Numbered from the stretch's first letter, positions 8,441 to 17,257 are shown. The stretch: DNA of 64,000 nucleotides from Microbacterium sp. SORGH_AS_0428 (GCF_031453615.1 NZ_JAVIZT010000001.1:124001-188000), one strand, 5' to 3'. The notes: generated from the letters alone by a model not told the origin. Translations and numbers: made by a program.

Positions 8441-8446
8441 TAGTTT
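8441..8446 (+). promoter_or_regulatory. Putative -10 element TAGTTT before pyrH
   Basis: TAGTTT lies 10 bases after the tsf terminator and 27 bases before the pyrH ATG at 8473. Unlike most promoters in this window it leaves room for a short leader with the ribosome binding site AGAAGAGG. Confidence 0.45.
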
Positions 8447-8472
8447 TGACCCGACGAGAAGAGGACGCACAC

Positions 8473-9189
8473 ATGGACGAATCGACCGGGCGCCGTCGCG
8501 TCCTTCTGAAGCTCTCCGGAGAGGCCTTCGGGGCCGGCTCTCTGGGGGTCAACCCCGACATCGTGAGCCAGATCGCTCGTGAGATCGCCGCGGCGGTCGA
8601 CGAGGTCGAGATCGCGATCGTCGTCGGCGGCGGAAACTTCTTCCGCGGGGCCGAGCTCAGCCAGCGTGGCATGGACCGGGGCCGCGCGGACTACATGGGG
8701 ATGCTCGGCACCGTCATGAACGCGCTCGCCCTGCAGGACTTCCTCGAGCAGGCAGGTGCCGCGACGCGCGTTCAGTCCGCGATCGAGATGACGCAGGTCG
8801 CTGAGCCCTACATTCCGCGTCGCGCTCAGCGCCACATGGCCAAGGGGCGCGTCGTGATCTTCGGTGCCGGAGCCGGACTCCCGTACTTCTCCACCGACAC
8901 CGTCGCCGCCCAGCGGGCGCTCGAGATCGGCGCGGACGAGGTCCTCGTCGCCAAGAACGGTGTGGACGGGGTCTACACGGCGGATCCCAACAAGGACTCC
9001 TCGGCGGTCAAGCTCGACCGGATCACCTACAACGATGCTCTCGTGCAGGGACTCAAGGTAGTCGACTCCACCGCCTTCAGCCTCTGCATGGACAACCGCA
9101 TCGACATGCGGGTGTTCGGGATGGAGCCCGCCGGCAACGTCACACGCGCCCTGCGCGGCGACGAGATCGGCACGCTCGTCACGGCGTGA
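8473..9189 (+). CDS. pyrH: UMP kinase
   Basis: 238 residues, the family standard, starting at ATG 8473 behind an AGAAGAGG site. Motifs of the amino-acid-kinase fold are present: [21 protein letters not shown], the regulatory/UMP segment [36 protein letters not shown] and [13 protein letters not shown]. It phosphorylates UMP to UDP for RNA and cell-wall nucleotide supply. It sits in the conserved order tsf-pyrH-frr-cdsA with its own promoter after the tsf terminator. Confidence 0.98.
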   Translation: MDESTGRRRVLLKLSGEAFGAGSLGVNPDIVSQIAREIAAAVDEVEIAIVVGGGNFFRGAELSQRGMDRGRADYMGMLGTVMNALALQDFLEQAGAATRVQSAIEMTQVAEPYIPRRAQRHMAKGRVVIFGAGAGLPYFSTDTVAAQRALEIGADEVLVAKNGVDGVYTADPNKDSSAVKLDRITYNDALVQGLKVVDSTAFSLCMDNRIDMRVFGMEPAGNVTRALRGDEIGTLVTA

Positions 9190-9217
9190 CCTCCGCGTGC
9201 GGGGCTCACCCCGCCAC

Positions 9218-9223
9218 TAGACT
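9218..9223 (+). promoter_or_regulatory. Putative -10 element TAGACT before frr
   Basis: TAGACT is 29 bases before the frr GTG at 9253, leaving a leader of about 20 bases that includes the ribosome binding site GAGGGAG. Confidence 0.45.
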
Positions 9224-9252
9224 CGAAAACTGCTGGATATGAGGGAGTTACC

Positions 9253-9807
9253 GTGATCGCCGATGTGCTGACCGAAACCGCCGGACGTATGGAACGCGCC
9301 GTGGAAGCGGCCAAAGAGGACTTCTCGACCGTCCGAACCGGACGTGCGAACCCGCAGCTCTTCCAGAAGCTGAACGTGGAGTACTACGGCACCCCGACGC
9401 CGCTCGCTCAGCTCGCCTCGCTGAACAACCCGGAGGCGCGCACGATCATCGTGACGCCCTACGACAAGTCGGCACTGAAGGCGATCGAGCAGGCTATCCG
9501 CGACATGCCCAACCTGGGGGCCAACCCCACGAACGACGGCAACATCATCCGCGTCACGATGCCCGAGCTCACACAGGATCGCCGCAAGGAGTACGTCAAG
9601 CTCGTGCGCAGCAAGGGCGAGGACGCGAAGGTCCACGTCCGCGGGATCCGGCGCAAGGCCAAGGACGAGCTCGATGCGCTCAAGTCCGAGGTCGGCGAGG
9701 ACGAGCTCGTGCGGGCGGAGAAGGACCTCGACGCACTGACGCGTTCCCACGTCGACGCGATCGACGAGGCGCTCAAGCGTAAAGAAGCCGAGCTCCTCGA
9801 GGTCTGA
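9253..9807 (+). CDS. frr: Ribosome recycling factor
   Basis: 184 residues, the family length. It splits post-termination ribosomes together with EF-G. Diagnostic segments are [22 protein letters not shown] near residue 13, [20 protein letters not shown], and [23 protein letters not shown] 9253 is preceded by GAGGGAG. The cdsA start follows after six bases, so frr and cdsA probably share a transcript. Confidence 0.97.
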   Translation: MIADVLTETAGRMERAVEAAKEDFSTVRTGRANPQLFQKLNVEYYGTPTPLAQLASLNNPEARTIIVTPYDKSALKAIEQAIRDMPNLGANPTNDGNIIRVTMPELTQDRRKEYVKLVRSKGEDAKVHVRGIRRKAKDELDALKSEVGEDELVRAEKDLDALTRSHVDAIDEALKRKEAELLEV

Positions 9808-9813
9808 GAAGGC

Positions 9814-10842
9814 ATGTCCGACGCATCCGATGCCGCCGGGGTCGCACCAGAGAGTGCGACACCGGGGCAGGGAGTGCCGCCGGGGCGCGATCGCGCCGGG
9901 GCGGAACGCCAGTCGTCGCCGATCCGGGCGCGACGGAACGAGTTCGAACTGCAGGTGGCGCACGCGCGCGCGGAGTTCGAAGAGGCGAACGAGCGCATCA
10001 AGCAGCGCACCGGCCGCGATCTGATCCTCGCGATCGTGATCGGTGTGGCCATCGGCGCCGTGGTTCTGGTGGCACTCGTCTTCGTGAAGTGGCCGTTCCT
10101 CATCTTCGGCGCCGGTGTCGCGCTGCTGGGGACGTTCGAGTTCGCTCGGGCGCTGCAGGCGTCGGGCCGGAAGGTCGACGTCGTCCCGCAGCTCGCGGGC
10201 GGGCTGATGATCTTGCTGTCGGCGTACTTCCTCGATCTCTGGCTCCACTGGGTGTCGCTGTTCGTCGCGGTCGTCCTCATCGTCGTGTGGCGTCTGCTCG
10301 GGCAGATGATCGCGCGGGACGGCCGACGCTACGCGGCCGTCGTCGACGACGTGCTGGCGGGCGCGCTTCTTCCCGTGTACGTGTCGTTCCTCGCGAGCCT
10401 CGCGCTGGTGCTGCTACGCCAGGATCACGGCGAGTGGTGGGTCATGGCCTTCCTCATCGTGGCGATCGCCTCCGACACGGGTGCCTACGTGACCGGTTTG
10501 ACCCTCGGACGGCATCCGATGGCGCCGCGCATCAGTCCCAAGAAGACGTGGGAAGGGTTCGCGGGCGCCGCTCTCGCCGCGGTGATCGCCGGCGTGCTGC
10601 TCTCCTGGTTGATGCTCGGACTGCCCTGGTGGACAGGAATCGTCTTCGGCCTGGTGATCCTGGGCACGGCGACCGCGGGGGACCTCGGCGAATCCATGCT
10701 CAAGCGTGATCTCGGCATCAAGGACATGAGTTCCTGGCTCCCTGGTCACGGTGGCGTGCTCGATCGCCTCGACTCCATCCTCCCGTCGGCTCCCGCGGCT
10801 CTCGCTCTGTTCTACCTGCTGACACCTTTGGCGGTTTCATGA
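9814..10842 (+). CDS. cdsA: Phosphatidate cytidylyltransferase
   Basis: 342 residues. It makes CDP-diacylglycerol from phosphatidate and CTP at the membrane. A hydrophilic N-terminal extension of about 65 residues, longer than usual, precedes roughly seven hydrophobic segments. The CdsA signature is near the C-terminus: SDTGAYVTGLTLGRHPM, ISPKKTWEGFAG, TATAGDLGESMLKRDLGIKD, and PGHGGVLDRLDS. Its last four bases overlap the ATG of the DivIVA-like gene (ATGA), so both are co-translated. Confidence 0.96.
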   Translation: MSDASDAAGVAPESATPGQGVPPGRDRAGAERQSSPIRARRNEFELQVAHARAEFEEANERIKQRTGRDLILAIVIGVAIGAVVLVALVFVKWPFLIFGAGVALLGTFEFARALQASGRKVDVVPQLAGGLMILLSAYFLDLWLHWVSLFVAVVLIVVWRLLGQMIARDGRRYAAVVDDVLAGALLPVYVSFLASLALVLLRQDHGEWWVMAFLIVAIASDTGAYVTGLTLGRHPMAPRISPKKTWEGFAGAALAAVIAGVLLSWLMLGLPWWTGIVFGLVILGTATAGDLGESMLKRDLGIKDMSSWLPGHGGVLDRLDSILPSAPAALALFYLLTPLAVS

Positions 10843-11456
10843 CAGTCCACGACGGATCCGCGCTCGAGCAGCGAAACGACGCCGCATCGATCTCGACCTC
10901 CTCCCGTCACAACGCCTTCCCGCGTGTGCAGGGGCGGGCGAAGGGCTACGATCCCATCGCCGTGGATGCCTTCCTCTCCCGCGCGCGGGAAGCGTTCGAA
11001 GCCGACCTGCCGGAGGAGACGGCGGTTGCCGCATCCGACGTCCGCGACGTGTCGTTCGCGCTCGTGCGCGGCGGGTATGCGATCGCGCCGGTGGATGCCG
11101 CGCTCGGCCGTGTGGAGGACGCGTTCGCCGCGCAGGAGCGTCAGCGGAAGATCGCCCGGATGGGCGCGCGGGCCTGGGTGCAGCAGCAGCGTCAGGACGC
11201 GCAGGTCGTGCTCGACCGGTTGGGACGCGAGCGTCGGCACCGCTTCGAACGCGTCTCCTTCGTCCACTACGGATATCGCGTGGACGAGGTCGACCTCGTG
11301 GCCGATCGGATCGCCGGATACCTGGCGGACGGCACCGGTCTGACGGTCGAACAGGTGCGATCGGTCGCCTTCCGGATGCAGCGTGGCGGATACCGCGAGA
11401 CCCAGGTGGATGCGGTCCTCGACGCCGTCGTCGAGATCATGCTGGCGGTCGGTTGA
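10839..11456 (+). CDS. Protein built of four DivIVA-type (DivI1A) repeats
   Basis: 205 residues, no signal peptide or membrane segment. The motif F-x-x-x-x-x-GY-x(4)-VD recurs four times: FPRVQGRAKGYDPIAVDAF (residues about 27-45), VSFALVRGGYAIAPVDAAL (about 68-86), VSFVHYGYRVDEVDL (about 138-152) and VAFRMQRGGYRETQVDAVL (about 178-196). Such units form the N-terminal polar-membrane-binding domain of DivIVA/Wag31, but here the long coiled coil is missing and units are repeated. Coupled to cdsA by an ATGA overlap; a link to polar growth or membrane curvature is inferred. Confidence 0.8.
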   Translation: MTVHDGSALEQRNDAASISTSSRHNAFPRVQGRAKGYDPIAVDAFLSRAREAFEADLPEETAVAASDVRDVSFALVRGGYAIAPVDAALGRVEDAFAAQERQRKIARMGARAWVQQQRQDAQVVLDRLGRERRHRFERVSFVHYGYRVDEVDLVADRIAGYLADGTGLTVEQVRSVAFRMQRGGYRETQVDAVLDAVVEIMLAVG

Positions 11457-11500
11457 ATGCCGGCGAGCGGGCCCGCATGGCGTTCTCAGGACCGAATCGT

Positions 11501-11506
11501 TACAAT
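11501..11506 (+). promoter_or_regulatory. Putative -10 element TACAAT
   Basis: TACAAT is followed by CGGGGGATC (nine bases) and the GTG at 11516. The G-rich spacer could also act as a ribosome binding site if transcription starts further upstream. Confidence 0.45.
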
Positions 11507-11515
11507 CGGGGGATC

Positions 11516-12199
11516 GTGACTTCCGGAGATGACACCCGAAACCCGGCGCCGCTGACCCGACGGTCCGCTCGTGCGCTGGCTGGCCCGGCGTCGGTACCCG
11601 CCTCGCGAGCGGTGACGAACGCGCGCTGGTCCCGGCGTCGCGGGGTCGTGGGAGTGTTCGCCGGCGTCGCCGCGCTGGCTTTCGCCGCCGCATCCGTCGG
11701 CCCTGCCGCGTTCGCGCTCACGGACGCTTCGCCCGCGCAGTCCGAGACGGAGACCGTCTACTCGAGCACGATCGACGACGCGCAGAGCCTCGTCGTGGCC
11801 TCGGGGGCCGTCGTGTCGCTCGATCGTGACTCCTACAGTGCGTTCGAGAAGCCCAAGCCGCCGCCCGCGCCGGAGCCGAAGGTGGCGGCGGCATCCCCCT
11901 CGACGCCGTTCTACTCGGGTGGCGGAGCGCCGTCGGAGTGGATGGCGGCGGCGGGCATCGCCGAGAGCGACTGGGGCTACGTGGACTACATCGTGTCCAA
12001 GGAGAGCGGCTGGAACCCCAACGCCACCAACCGCAGTTCCGGTGCCTGCGGCCTCGTGCAGGCTCTGCCGTGCAGCAAGGTCCCCGGCAACGGCTACGAC
12101 CCGGTCGACAACCTCCGTTGGGGCACCGGATACGCCGTCGGCCGCTACGGCAGCTGGGCGGGCGCGTACGCGTTCTGGATCAACAACCACTGGTGGTGA
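11516..12199 (+). CDS. Secreted SLT/aggregation-promoting-factor-like protein
   Basis: 227 residues from GTG 11516; a TTG at 11453 would extend it but overlaps the previous stop. A basic N-terminus and a hydrophobic stretch GVVGVFAGVAALAFAAA (about residues 44-60) form a signal peptide or anchor. A Pro-rich linker (KPKPPPAPEPK) leads to a C-terminal lysozyme-like segment: YIVSKESGWNPNATNRSSGACG with the putative catalytic Glu, then GLVQALPCSKV and GTGYAVGRYGSWAGAYAFW. This matches small actinobacterial transglycosylase-fold proteins that act on peptidoglycan. Confidence 0.8.
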   Translation: MTSGDDTRNPAPLTRRSARALAGPASVPASRAVTNARWSRRRGVVGVFAGVAALAFAAASVGPAAFALTDASPAQSETETVYSSTIDDAQSLVVASGAVVSLDRDSYSAFEKPKPPPAPEPKVAAASPSTPFYSGGGAPSEWMAAAGIAESDWGYVDYIVSKESGWNPNATNRSSGACGLVQALPCSKVPGNGYDPVDNLRWGTGYAVGRYGSWAGAYAFWINNHWW

Positions 12200-12489
12200 C
12201 GGTGGCGCGATCGCGTCGACGCCGCCCCGAGCACTCCGGCTCCGATGAGTCGTTCCAGCGCTTGCTGGCGGGCTTCAAGCGTACGGAGATGCGCGGCGGC
12301 CGCGAATGGACGGTGCAGCCGATCTCTGCGGTGCAGGCCGTGAAGGAGTACACCTGCCCCGGCTGTCACCGCGTCATCCCGACGGGGACGGCACACCTGG
12401 TGGTGTGGCGGGCGGACGGCGTCATGGGCGACGCCGCGGACCTCGCTGCCCGTCGGCACTGGCATTCTCACTGTTGGAAGGTGGCATGA
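12196..12489 (+). CDS. Small Cys/His zinc-finger-like conserved protein
   Basis: 97 residues with a GTG start overlapping the previous TGA (GTGA); GTG at 12193 or 12202 is also possible. A basic N-terminus (RSRRRRP) is followed by YTCPGCHRVIPTGTAHLV and RRHWHSHCW. The C-x2-C pair and the late H/C cluster look like one zinc site. Such proteins are conserved in Microbacteriaceae, sometimes labelled ATP/GTP-binding without visible support; no Walker motif is present. Coupled to the hydrolase downstream. Confidence 0.65.
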   Translation: MTVARSRRRRPEHSGSDESFQRLLAGFKRTEMRGGREWTVQPISAVQAVKEYTCPGCHRVIPTGTAHLVVWRADGVMGDAADLAARRHWHSHCWKVA

Positions 12490-13211
12490 TGGCCGAGATT
12501 CGTGGAGCGAGTGTGCTCCCCGCCCGGCGTGAGGACATCGTCCTGCGCACGGCGGACGGACTCCAGCTGGTGGGGGAGTTGGCGCTTCCTCTCGAGAAGG
12601 AGCCCGTCGCCACTCTCGTGACGCTTCACCCGCTGCCCACGCACGGCGGGTTCATGGATTCCCACATCCTCCGCAAGGCCGCAGCCCGCCTTCCCGCCCT
12701 TGCGGACCTCGCCGTGATCCGCTTCAACACGCGGGGTACCTCGTCGCCGCGCGGGACGAGCGGCGGTCGCTTCGAGGAAGGCGTCGGCGAGGAGGCCGAC
12801 GTCGCAGCGGCCATGGCACTCGTCGCCGATCGCGCACTGCCGCATCCGTGGTTCGTCGGTTGGTCGTTCGGCACCGAGCTGGCGCTCAAGTACGGTCGGC
12901 AGCACCCCGTCGACGGTGCGATCCTGCTCTCGCCTCCGCTGCATCGCGCCAGTGAGGAGGAGATCGCCGCCTGGCACGGTGATCCGCGTCGGCTGGTCGC
13001 GCTCATCCCCGAGTTCGACGATTACCTGCGTCCCGACGAGGCGCGTCGCCGGTTCTCATCGGTCCCCGACATGACGCTGATCCCCGTCGAGGGCGGCAAG
13101 CACCTCTGGGTGGGGGAGGCGCAGACCCGTCGGGTACTGGATGAGATCGTCGAGATCGTCAATCCCGCGGCCGCGCCCCTTCCCACGGAGTGGAACGGCC
13201 CGCACGCCTGA
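12489..13211 (+). CDS. Alpha/beta hydrolase
   Basis: 240 residues. ATG 12489 is chosen because the AGGTGG ribosome binding site is correctly spaced; ATG 12486 overlaps the previous stop. The fold motifs are LVTLHPLPTHGGFMDSH, FNTRGTSSPRG and the nucleophile elbow GWSFGTE (G-x-S-x-G). The catalytic His is probably in VEGGKHLWVGE near the C-terminus. Substrate unknown; this CHY-like small hydrolase type is cytosolic. It converges with the transporter gene: the two stop codons share the palindrome TGATCA. Confidence 0.8.
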   Translation: MAEIRGASVLPARREDIVLRTADGLQLVGELALPLEKEPVATLVTLHPLPTHGGFMDSHILRKAAARLPALADLAVIRFNTRGTSSPRGTSGGRFEEGVGEEADVAAAMALVADRALPHPWFVGWSFGTELALKYGRQHPVDGAILLSPPLHRASEEEIAAWHGDPRRLVALIPEFDDYLRPDEARRRFSSVPDMTLIPVEGGKHLWVGEAQTRRVLDEIVEIVNPAAAPLPTEWNGPHA

Positions 13212-14267
13212 TCAGCGCTCGTTCATGCGCGGGACGATCACCTGCCGGTAGATGATCAGGATGCTGGCGGCGACCGGGATCGCGACGAGCGCGCCGAGGA
13301 GTCCGAGCAGCGACCCGCCGGCGAGGGCGGCGATCACGACCACCGCGCCGGGGACGGCGACGGCCCGACTCATGATGCGCGGCGAGACCAGGTAGGCCTC
13401 GAGCTGCATGTAGATGACGTACCAGATGGCTGCGGTGAGCGCGGTCGTCGGCGATCCCAGCCCGGGAATGAGGCAGGTCAGGATGATGATGACCGAGCCC
13501 GTCAGCGTTCCCACGAGCGGGATGAGCGAGAAGAAGAACGCGATCACCGCGAGAACGGCCGGGAACGGTGCCTGGATGATCGTCAGGAAGATGGCACTCA
13601 ACACGCCGTTGATCACACCGAGGCTGACCTGTCCCATGACGTAGTAGCCGACCGAGTCGGTGATCTGCTCGGACAGCTCGATGAATCGGGGGCGGCGCGA
13701 GGCGGGGACGAGGCTGTAGACCGCCGCCTTGAGGTTCGGCGTCGACGCGGTGAAGTAGATCGTCAGGATCAGGACGATGAAGGCGCCCGTCAGGCCACCC
13801 AGGAACGCGAGGCTCGCGTTGATGACGCCGCCGGTGATGTTCCCCCAGTTCGAGATCGCCCAGTTCTGGACGTTCGTCACCGTGTCGTCGATGCTGCTGT
13901 CCTGGATTCCCGGGAACACCGAGTGGATCCAATCCTTGACGTCCTGCCACGAGGTGCTCTGCAGGAACCGCGTGACCTCCTCGACGAGCTGGCTGACCTG
14001 GCTCACGATGATCGGGACGACCATCCACACGATGCCGGCGAAGATGGCGAGGACGCCGAGGACGGTGACGAGCACGGCCGACCAGCGCGGCAACCGTCTC
14101 CTGGTCAGCCATGCCACCACCGGTTCGAGACCGAGCGACAGGAACAGAGCCGTCCCGATGTAGAGCAGGATCGTCGACAGGGTCTGCACGCTGCCGATGA
14201 GCAGAAGCCCGAGACCGACGCCGAGCGTGCCGATGAAGGCGATGCGGAAAGGGTTGTGGAGCTTCAC
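13212..14267 (-). CDS. AI-2E family transporter (membrane permease)
   Basis: 351 residues from GTG 14267, which is preceded by GAGGAGG on the minus strand. About eight hydrophobic segments in the typical AI-2E pattern: two at the N-terminus, a third after TRRRLPRWS, a long extracytoplasmic stretch with TSWQDVKDWIHSVFPG, and four to five at the C-terminus including IPLVGTLTGSVI and YLVSPRIMSRAVAVPG, the conserved family motif. Family members export autoinducer-2, other small molecules or Na+/Li+; the substrate here cannot be told. Converges with the hydrolase gene. Confidence 0.88.
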   Translation of the reverse strand: MKLHNPFRIAFIGTLGVGLGLLLIGSVQTLSTILLYIGTALFLSLGLEPVVAWLTRRRLPRWSAVLVTVLGVLAIFAGIVWMVVPIIVSQVSQLVEEVTRFLQSTSWQDVKDWIHSVFPGIQDSSIDDTVTNVQNWAISNWGNITGGVINASLAFLGGLTGAFIVLILTIYFTASTPNLKAAVYSLVPASRRPRFIELSEQITDSVGYYVMGQVSLGVINGVLSAIFLTIIQAPFPAVLAVIAFFFSLIPLVGTLTGSVIIILTCLIPGLGSPTTALTAAIWYVIYMQLEAYLVSPRIMSRAVAVPGAVVVIAALAGGSLLGLLGALVAIPVAASILIIYRQVIVPRMNER

Positions 14268-14369
14268 AGTGCCTCCTCGGCGAGCGGAACGTGCTGCACA
14301 CACGATACGGGGCGCATCGCCGCGCAAGCGGGAGCGACCCCCTCTCGCGCAACACACAGGCGTCTCGGC

Positions 14370-14375
14370 TAGTCT
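14370..14375 (+). promoter_or_regulatory. Putative -10 element TAGTCT
   Basis: TAGTCT precedes by 45 bases the GTG at 14421, which has the ribosome binding site GGGAGGAAG. A nearer ATG at 14379 is only three bases after the hexamer and would start before the expected transcript, which supports GTG 14421. Confidence 0.4.
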
Positions 14376-14420
14376 CGAATGTCGGATCGTTCCGCTCCGC
14401 GGGCATGGGAGGAAGATTTC

Positions 14421-16241
14421 GTGCGTTTCGTCTGGGCCGTCGCGGCCTTCGTACTGGCCGCTCTGCTCATCGGGGCAGGCATCGCTCAACGGACCGTTTT
14501 CTACGGCCCGTCCACCCAGAGCGCCGAGATCCCCGCCGCCGAGGGTGCGGCGTACACCATGGTCGACGGTGCGGTCCTGACGTCGCTACCGGGCACGCAG
14601 ACACTGCGCGTCTCCTCCTCCGACGGTGTCTTCGTCGCCTACGGCCGCACCGCTGACATGCGCGCCTGGCTTTCCGACCAGACGTACAACGAGGTCTCCG
14701 TCGGGCAGGACGGCGTCCTGAACGCTGCGGTGGTCGAGCCCCAGACCACCGAGACGACTGCACCCGCCGAGACAGCGGATGACGGCGGCCAGGCCTCAGC
14801 TACGACGACCGAGAACCGCAACCCCGCACAATCCGATCTCTGGCTCGCTCAGTACAGCGACGATCGGGCGGTCAGCGTTCCGCTGCAGTTGCCCGACTCG
14901 ATGAGCGTGCTGATCGCCTCGGATGGGACGAAGGCCGCTCCCGCTGAGGCCAGCATCACCTGGAACATCGCGCAGACGACGCCGTGGGCCGGACCGCTCA
15001 TGCTGCTGGGCGGCGTCGCGCTCGTCGCGGGCATCGTGTTGTACGTGCTGGCCATCAGACACGATCGGCGCTCCCGTGGACCGCGCCGCAAGGCGCCGCC
15101 GCCCCTGCCTGAGACGCAGCCGATCGATCTCGCCGTCGAGCCGGGTGCGAAGGGCGTGATCAGCGCCACGCCGTCGCGACGGTCCTCGCGTCGCCCGTTG
15201 CTCGCCATCCCGTTGGCGCTGGTGGGTGCGTTCGTGTTCACCGGTTGCTCTCCGGACGCGTGGCCCGATCTGGCGCCGACGCCGACGCCCTCCGGGACCG
15301 CGTCAATCGTCGACTCGGAGGACCAGCAGGCACCTGCCGTGACGGAGGCGCAGGCGCAGGCGATCCTGCAGCGCATCTCGACCACGGTCGCGTCGGCCGA
15401 TGAGGCACGCGACTCGAACCTCGCCGCCACCCGTCTCGATGGAGCCGCACTGGCCGAGCGCAACACGAACTACGCGCTGCGCGGCGCCCTCGCCGACGAG
15501 GCGGCGCTGCCCCCGATTCCGGCCGGGCCCACGCAGATCATCCTGCCGCAGGCGTTCGACGAGTGGCCGCGCACCGTGATGGCCGTCGTGCAGAAGGAAG
15601 GTGCTCAAGGACCGGTCTCCACGATCATGTTCCTGACGCAGGCGGACCAGTGGGCCGACTACAAGCTGTCGTACATCGGGGATCTGCTGGGATCGGTCGA
15701 GATGCCCGATCTCGCCCCCGCGTACATCGGAGCCTCCCAGGTGCCGCCGGACTCGTCGTTCCTGACTGTCGCGCCGGACAAGCTGGCAGAGGCATACGCG
15801 GACGTGCTGAACAACGGCAAGGACAGCGCGTCCATCGCGCTGTTCGACGAGCAGACGGACCTCTTCGCCCAGAACGTCGCCGCGAACCGCCAGGAACGTC
15901 GGGACAAGTTCAACGAGACGGGAGCCTCGACCGGCACGATCGAGTTCGCGGCGCAGGCGGGCAGCCAGGCTCCGCTCGCCCTCGCGACCCTCGAGAGCGG
16001 GGCGATCGTCGCGGTCTCGGTCAACGAGGTCGACACGGTCACGCCGAACAGCGGCGACGTGGTCATCAAGCTCACCGACAATCCCACCGTTCAGGCGCTG
16101 ACCGGTGTGTCGGAGTCCGCCACCGGCGTGAGCTCGACGTTCGCCGATCAGCTGTTCTTCTACGTGCCCGCGCAGGGCTCCTCAGAGAAGATCCGACTCC
16201 TCGGTTACACCTCCAACATCCTGGAAGCGAAGGTTCTGTGA
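14421..16241 (+). CDS. Composite membrane protein with internal lipobox-like segment, unknown function
   Basis: 606 residues from GTG 14421 (GGGAGGAAG upstream). Segment order: a membrane anchor at about residues 3-22, an extracytoplasmic domain of about 155 residues ending in a Thr-rich linker, a second membrane segment (LMLLGGVALVAGIVLYVLA, about 193-211), a basic cytoplasmic loop, then LLAIPLALVGAFVFTGCSPD, which looks exactly like a lipoprotein signal with Cys at residue 276, and a 330-residue C-terminal domain. It reads like a membrane protein fused to a lipoprotein. The C-terminal part resembles uncharacterised actinobacterial extracytoplasmic domains. Its TGA overlaps the ATG of the thioredoxin-TPR gene. 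Confidence 0.75.
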   Translation: MRFVWAVAAFVLAALLIGAGIAQRTVFYGPSTQSAEIPAAEGAAYTMVDGAVLTSLPGTQTLRVSSSDGVFVAYGRTADMRAWLSDQTYNEVSVGQDGVLNAAVVEPQTTETTAPAETADDGGQASATTTENRNPAQSDLWLAQYSDDRAVSVPLQLPDSMSVLIASDGTKAAPAEASITWNIAQTTPWAGPLMLLGGVALVAGIVLYVLAIRHDRRSRGPRRKAPPPLPETQPIDLAVEPGAKGVISATPSRRSSRRPLLAIPLALVGAFVFTGCSPDAWPDLAPTPTPSGTASIVDSEDQQAPAVTEAQAQAILQRISTTVASADEARDSNLAATRLDGAALAERNTNYALRGALADEAALPPIPAGPTQIILPQAFDEWPRTVMAVVQKEGAQGPVSTIMFLTQADQWADYKLSYIGDLLGSVEMPDLAPAYIGASQVPPDSSFLTVAPDKLAEAYADVLNNGKDSASIALFDEQTDLFAQNVAANRQERRDKFNETGASTGTIEFAAQAGSQAPLALATLESGAIVAVSVNEVDTVTPNSGDVVIKLTDNPTVQALTGVSESATGVSSTFADQLFFYVPAQGSSEKIRLLGYTSNILEAKVL

Positions 16242-17167
16242 TGTCCGATCAGGCCCCCGGAGCCGTTCTGCGCGGCGCCGTCGATCTCTCCGCTCTGCGC
16301 AACCGGCCGGCGCCGGGTTCGGCTGCCGCTCCCTCCTCGCCGGCGTCCGGCTCTCTGGTGCAGGATGTGACCGACGCGACGTTCGGCCAGATCCTCGAGC
16401 TCTCGCGGACCGTCCCTGTCGTCGTGGACCTCTGGGCCGAATGGTGCGGGCCCTGCAAGCAGCTCAGCCCCATCCTCGAGAAGGTGGTGGGAGAACTCGC
16501 CGGTCGCCTCGTCCTGGCGAAGGTGGATGTGGACGCCAATCCGCAGATCGCGCAGGGTTTCCGTGCGCAGTCCATCCCGCTGGTGGTGGCTCTGGTCGGC
16601 GGCCAGCCCGTCCCGCTGTTCACCGGCGCCGTTCCCGAAGAGCAGGTGCGCGAGGTCTTCTCGCAGCTTCTGCAGCTCGCGGCGCAGAACGGCGTCACGG
16701 GGACGGTCGATGCCGGCACCGAGGGCGTGGCCGACGCTCCTGAGGACCCCCCGCTGCCGCCCCTGCACGCGGAGGCGTTCGCGGCGATCGAAGAGGGCGA
16801 CTACGCGCGGGCGGCGTCAGCCTATGAGCGTGCGCTGGCAGAGAACCCGCGCGATGCCGACGCCCACGCCGGTCTCGGTCAGGTGCGTCTGCTGCAGCGG
16901 GTGCAGGGTGCGGACCTCCAGCAGGCCCGTGCAGCGGCCGCTGCCGCGCCCACCGACGTCGACGCGCAACTACTGGTTGCGGACCTCGACATCTCGGGCG
17001 GACACGTGGATGACGCCTTCGGACGGCTGCTCGATCTCTTCGCCGCGCTGCCGGCCGACGACCGCGCACCGGTCCGGGCGCGTCTGCTCGAGCTGTTCGG
17101 TCTCGTCGGCGACGCAGATCCCCGCGTCATCCGCGCGCGCGGACGCCTCGCCTCGCTCCTCTTCTGA
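16241..17167 (+). CDS. Thioredoxin-TPR co-chaperone (CnoX/YbbN type)
   Basis: 308 residues. Residues about 40-145 are a thioredoxin domain with an intact active site WCGPC (C69, C72) and the cis-Pro in QSIPLVVAL. About residues 175-308 form helical TPR-like repeats (EEGDYARAASAYERALAENP). E. coli CnoX has lost one active-site Cys, so this homologue may be redox-active. It could protect substrates and hand them to chaperones under oxidative stress. It is cytosolic (no signal peptide) and coupled to the membrane protein gene upstream by a TGATG overlap. Confidence 0.9.
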   Translation: MSDQAPGAVLRGAVDLSALRNRPAPGSAAAPSSPASGSLVQDVTDATFGQILELSRTVPVVVDLWAEWCGPCKQLSPILEKVVGELAGRLVLAKVDVDANPQIAQGFRAQSIPLVVALVGGQPVPLFTGAVPEEQVREVFSQLLQLAAQNGVTGTVDAGTEGVADAPEDPPLPPLHAEAFAAIEEGDYARAASAYERALAENPRDADAHAGLGQVRLLQRVQGADLQQARAAAAAAPTDVDAQLLVADLDISGGHVDDAFGRLLDLFAALPADDRAPVRARLLELFGLVGDADPRVIRARGRLASLLF

Positions 17168-17186
17168 GACCGAGGCGCCCGGATCG

Positions 17187-17245
17187 GGGGCGCGATTCGT
17201 GCTGTGGGGCGCGATACTCGCGCCCCGACGCTCCGATCGCGCCCC
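17187..17245. terminator. Nested inverted repeats between convergent genes
   Basis: GGGGCGCGAT occurs at 17187-17196 and again at 17206-17215. The complementary ATCGCGCCCC is at 17236-17245 and CGCGCCCC at 17219-17226. The inner pair makes an 8-pair hairpin with a five-base loop, the outer pair a 10-pair stem around it. It lies between the stop at 17167 and the glgB stop at 17258 and probably ends transcription from both sides. Confidence 0.6.
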
Positions 17246-17257
17246 GAACCCGTTCTG

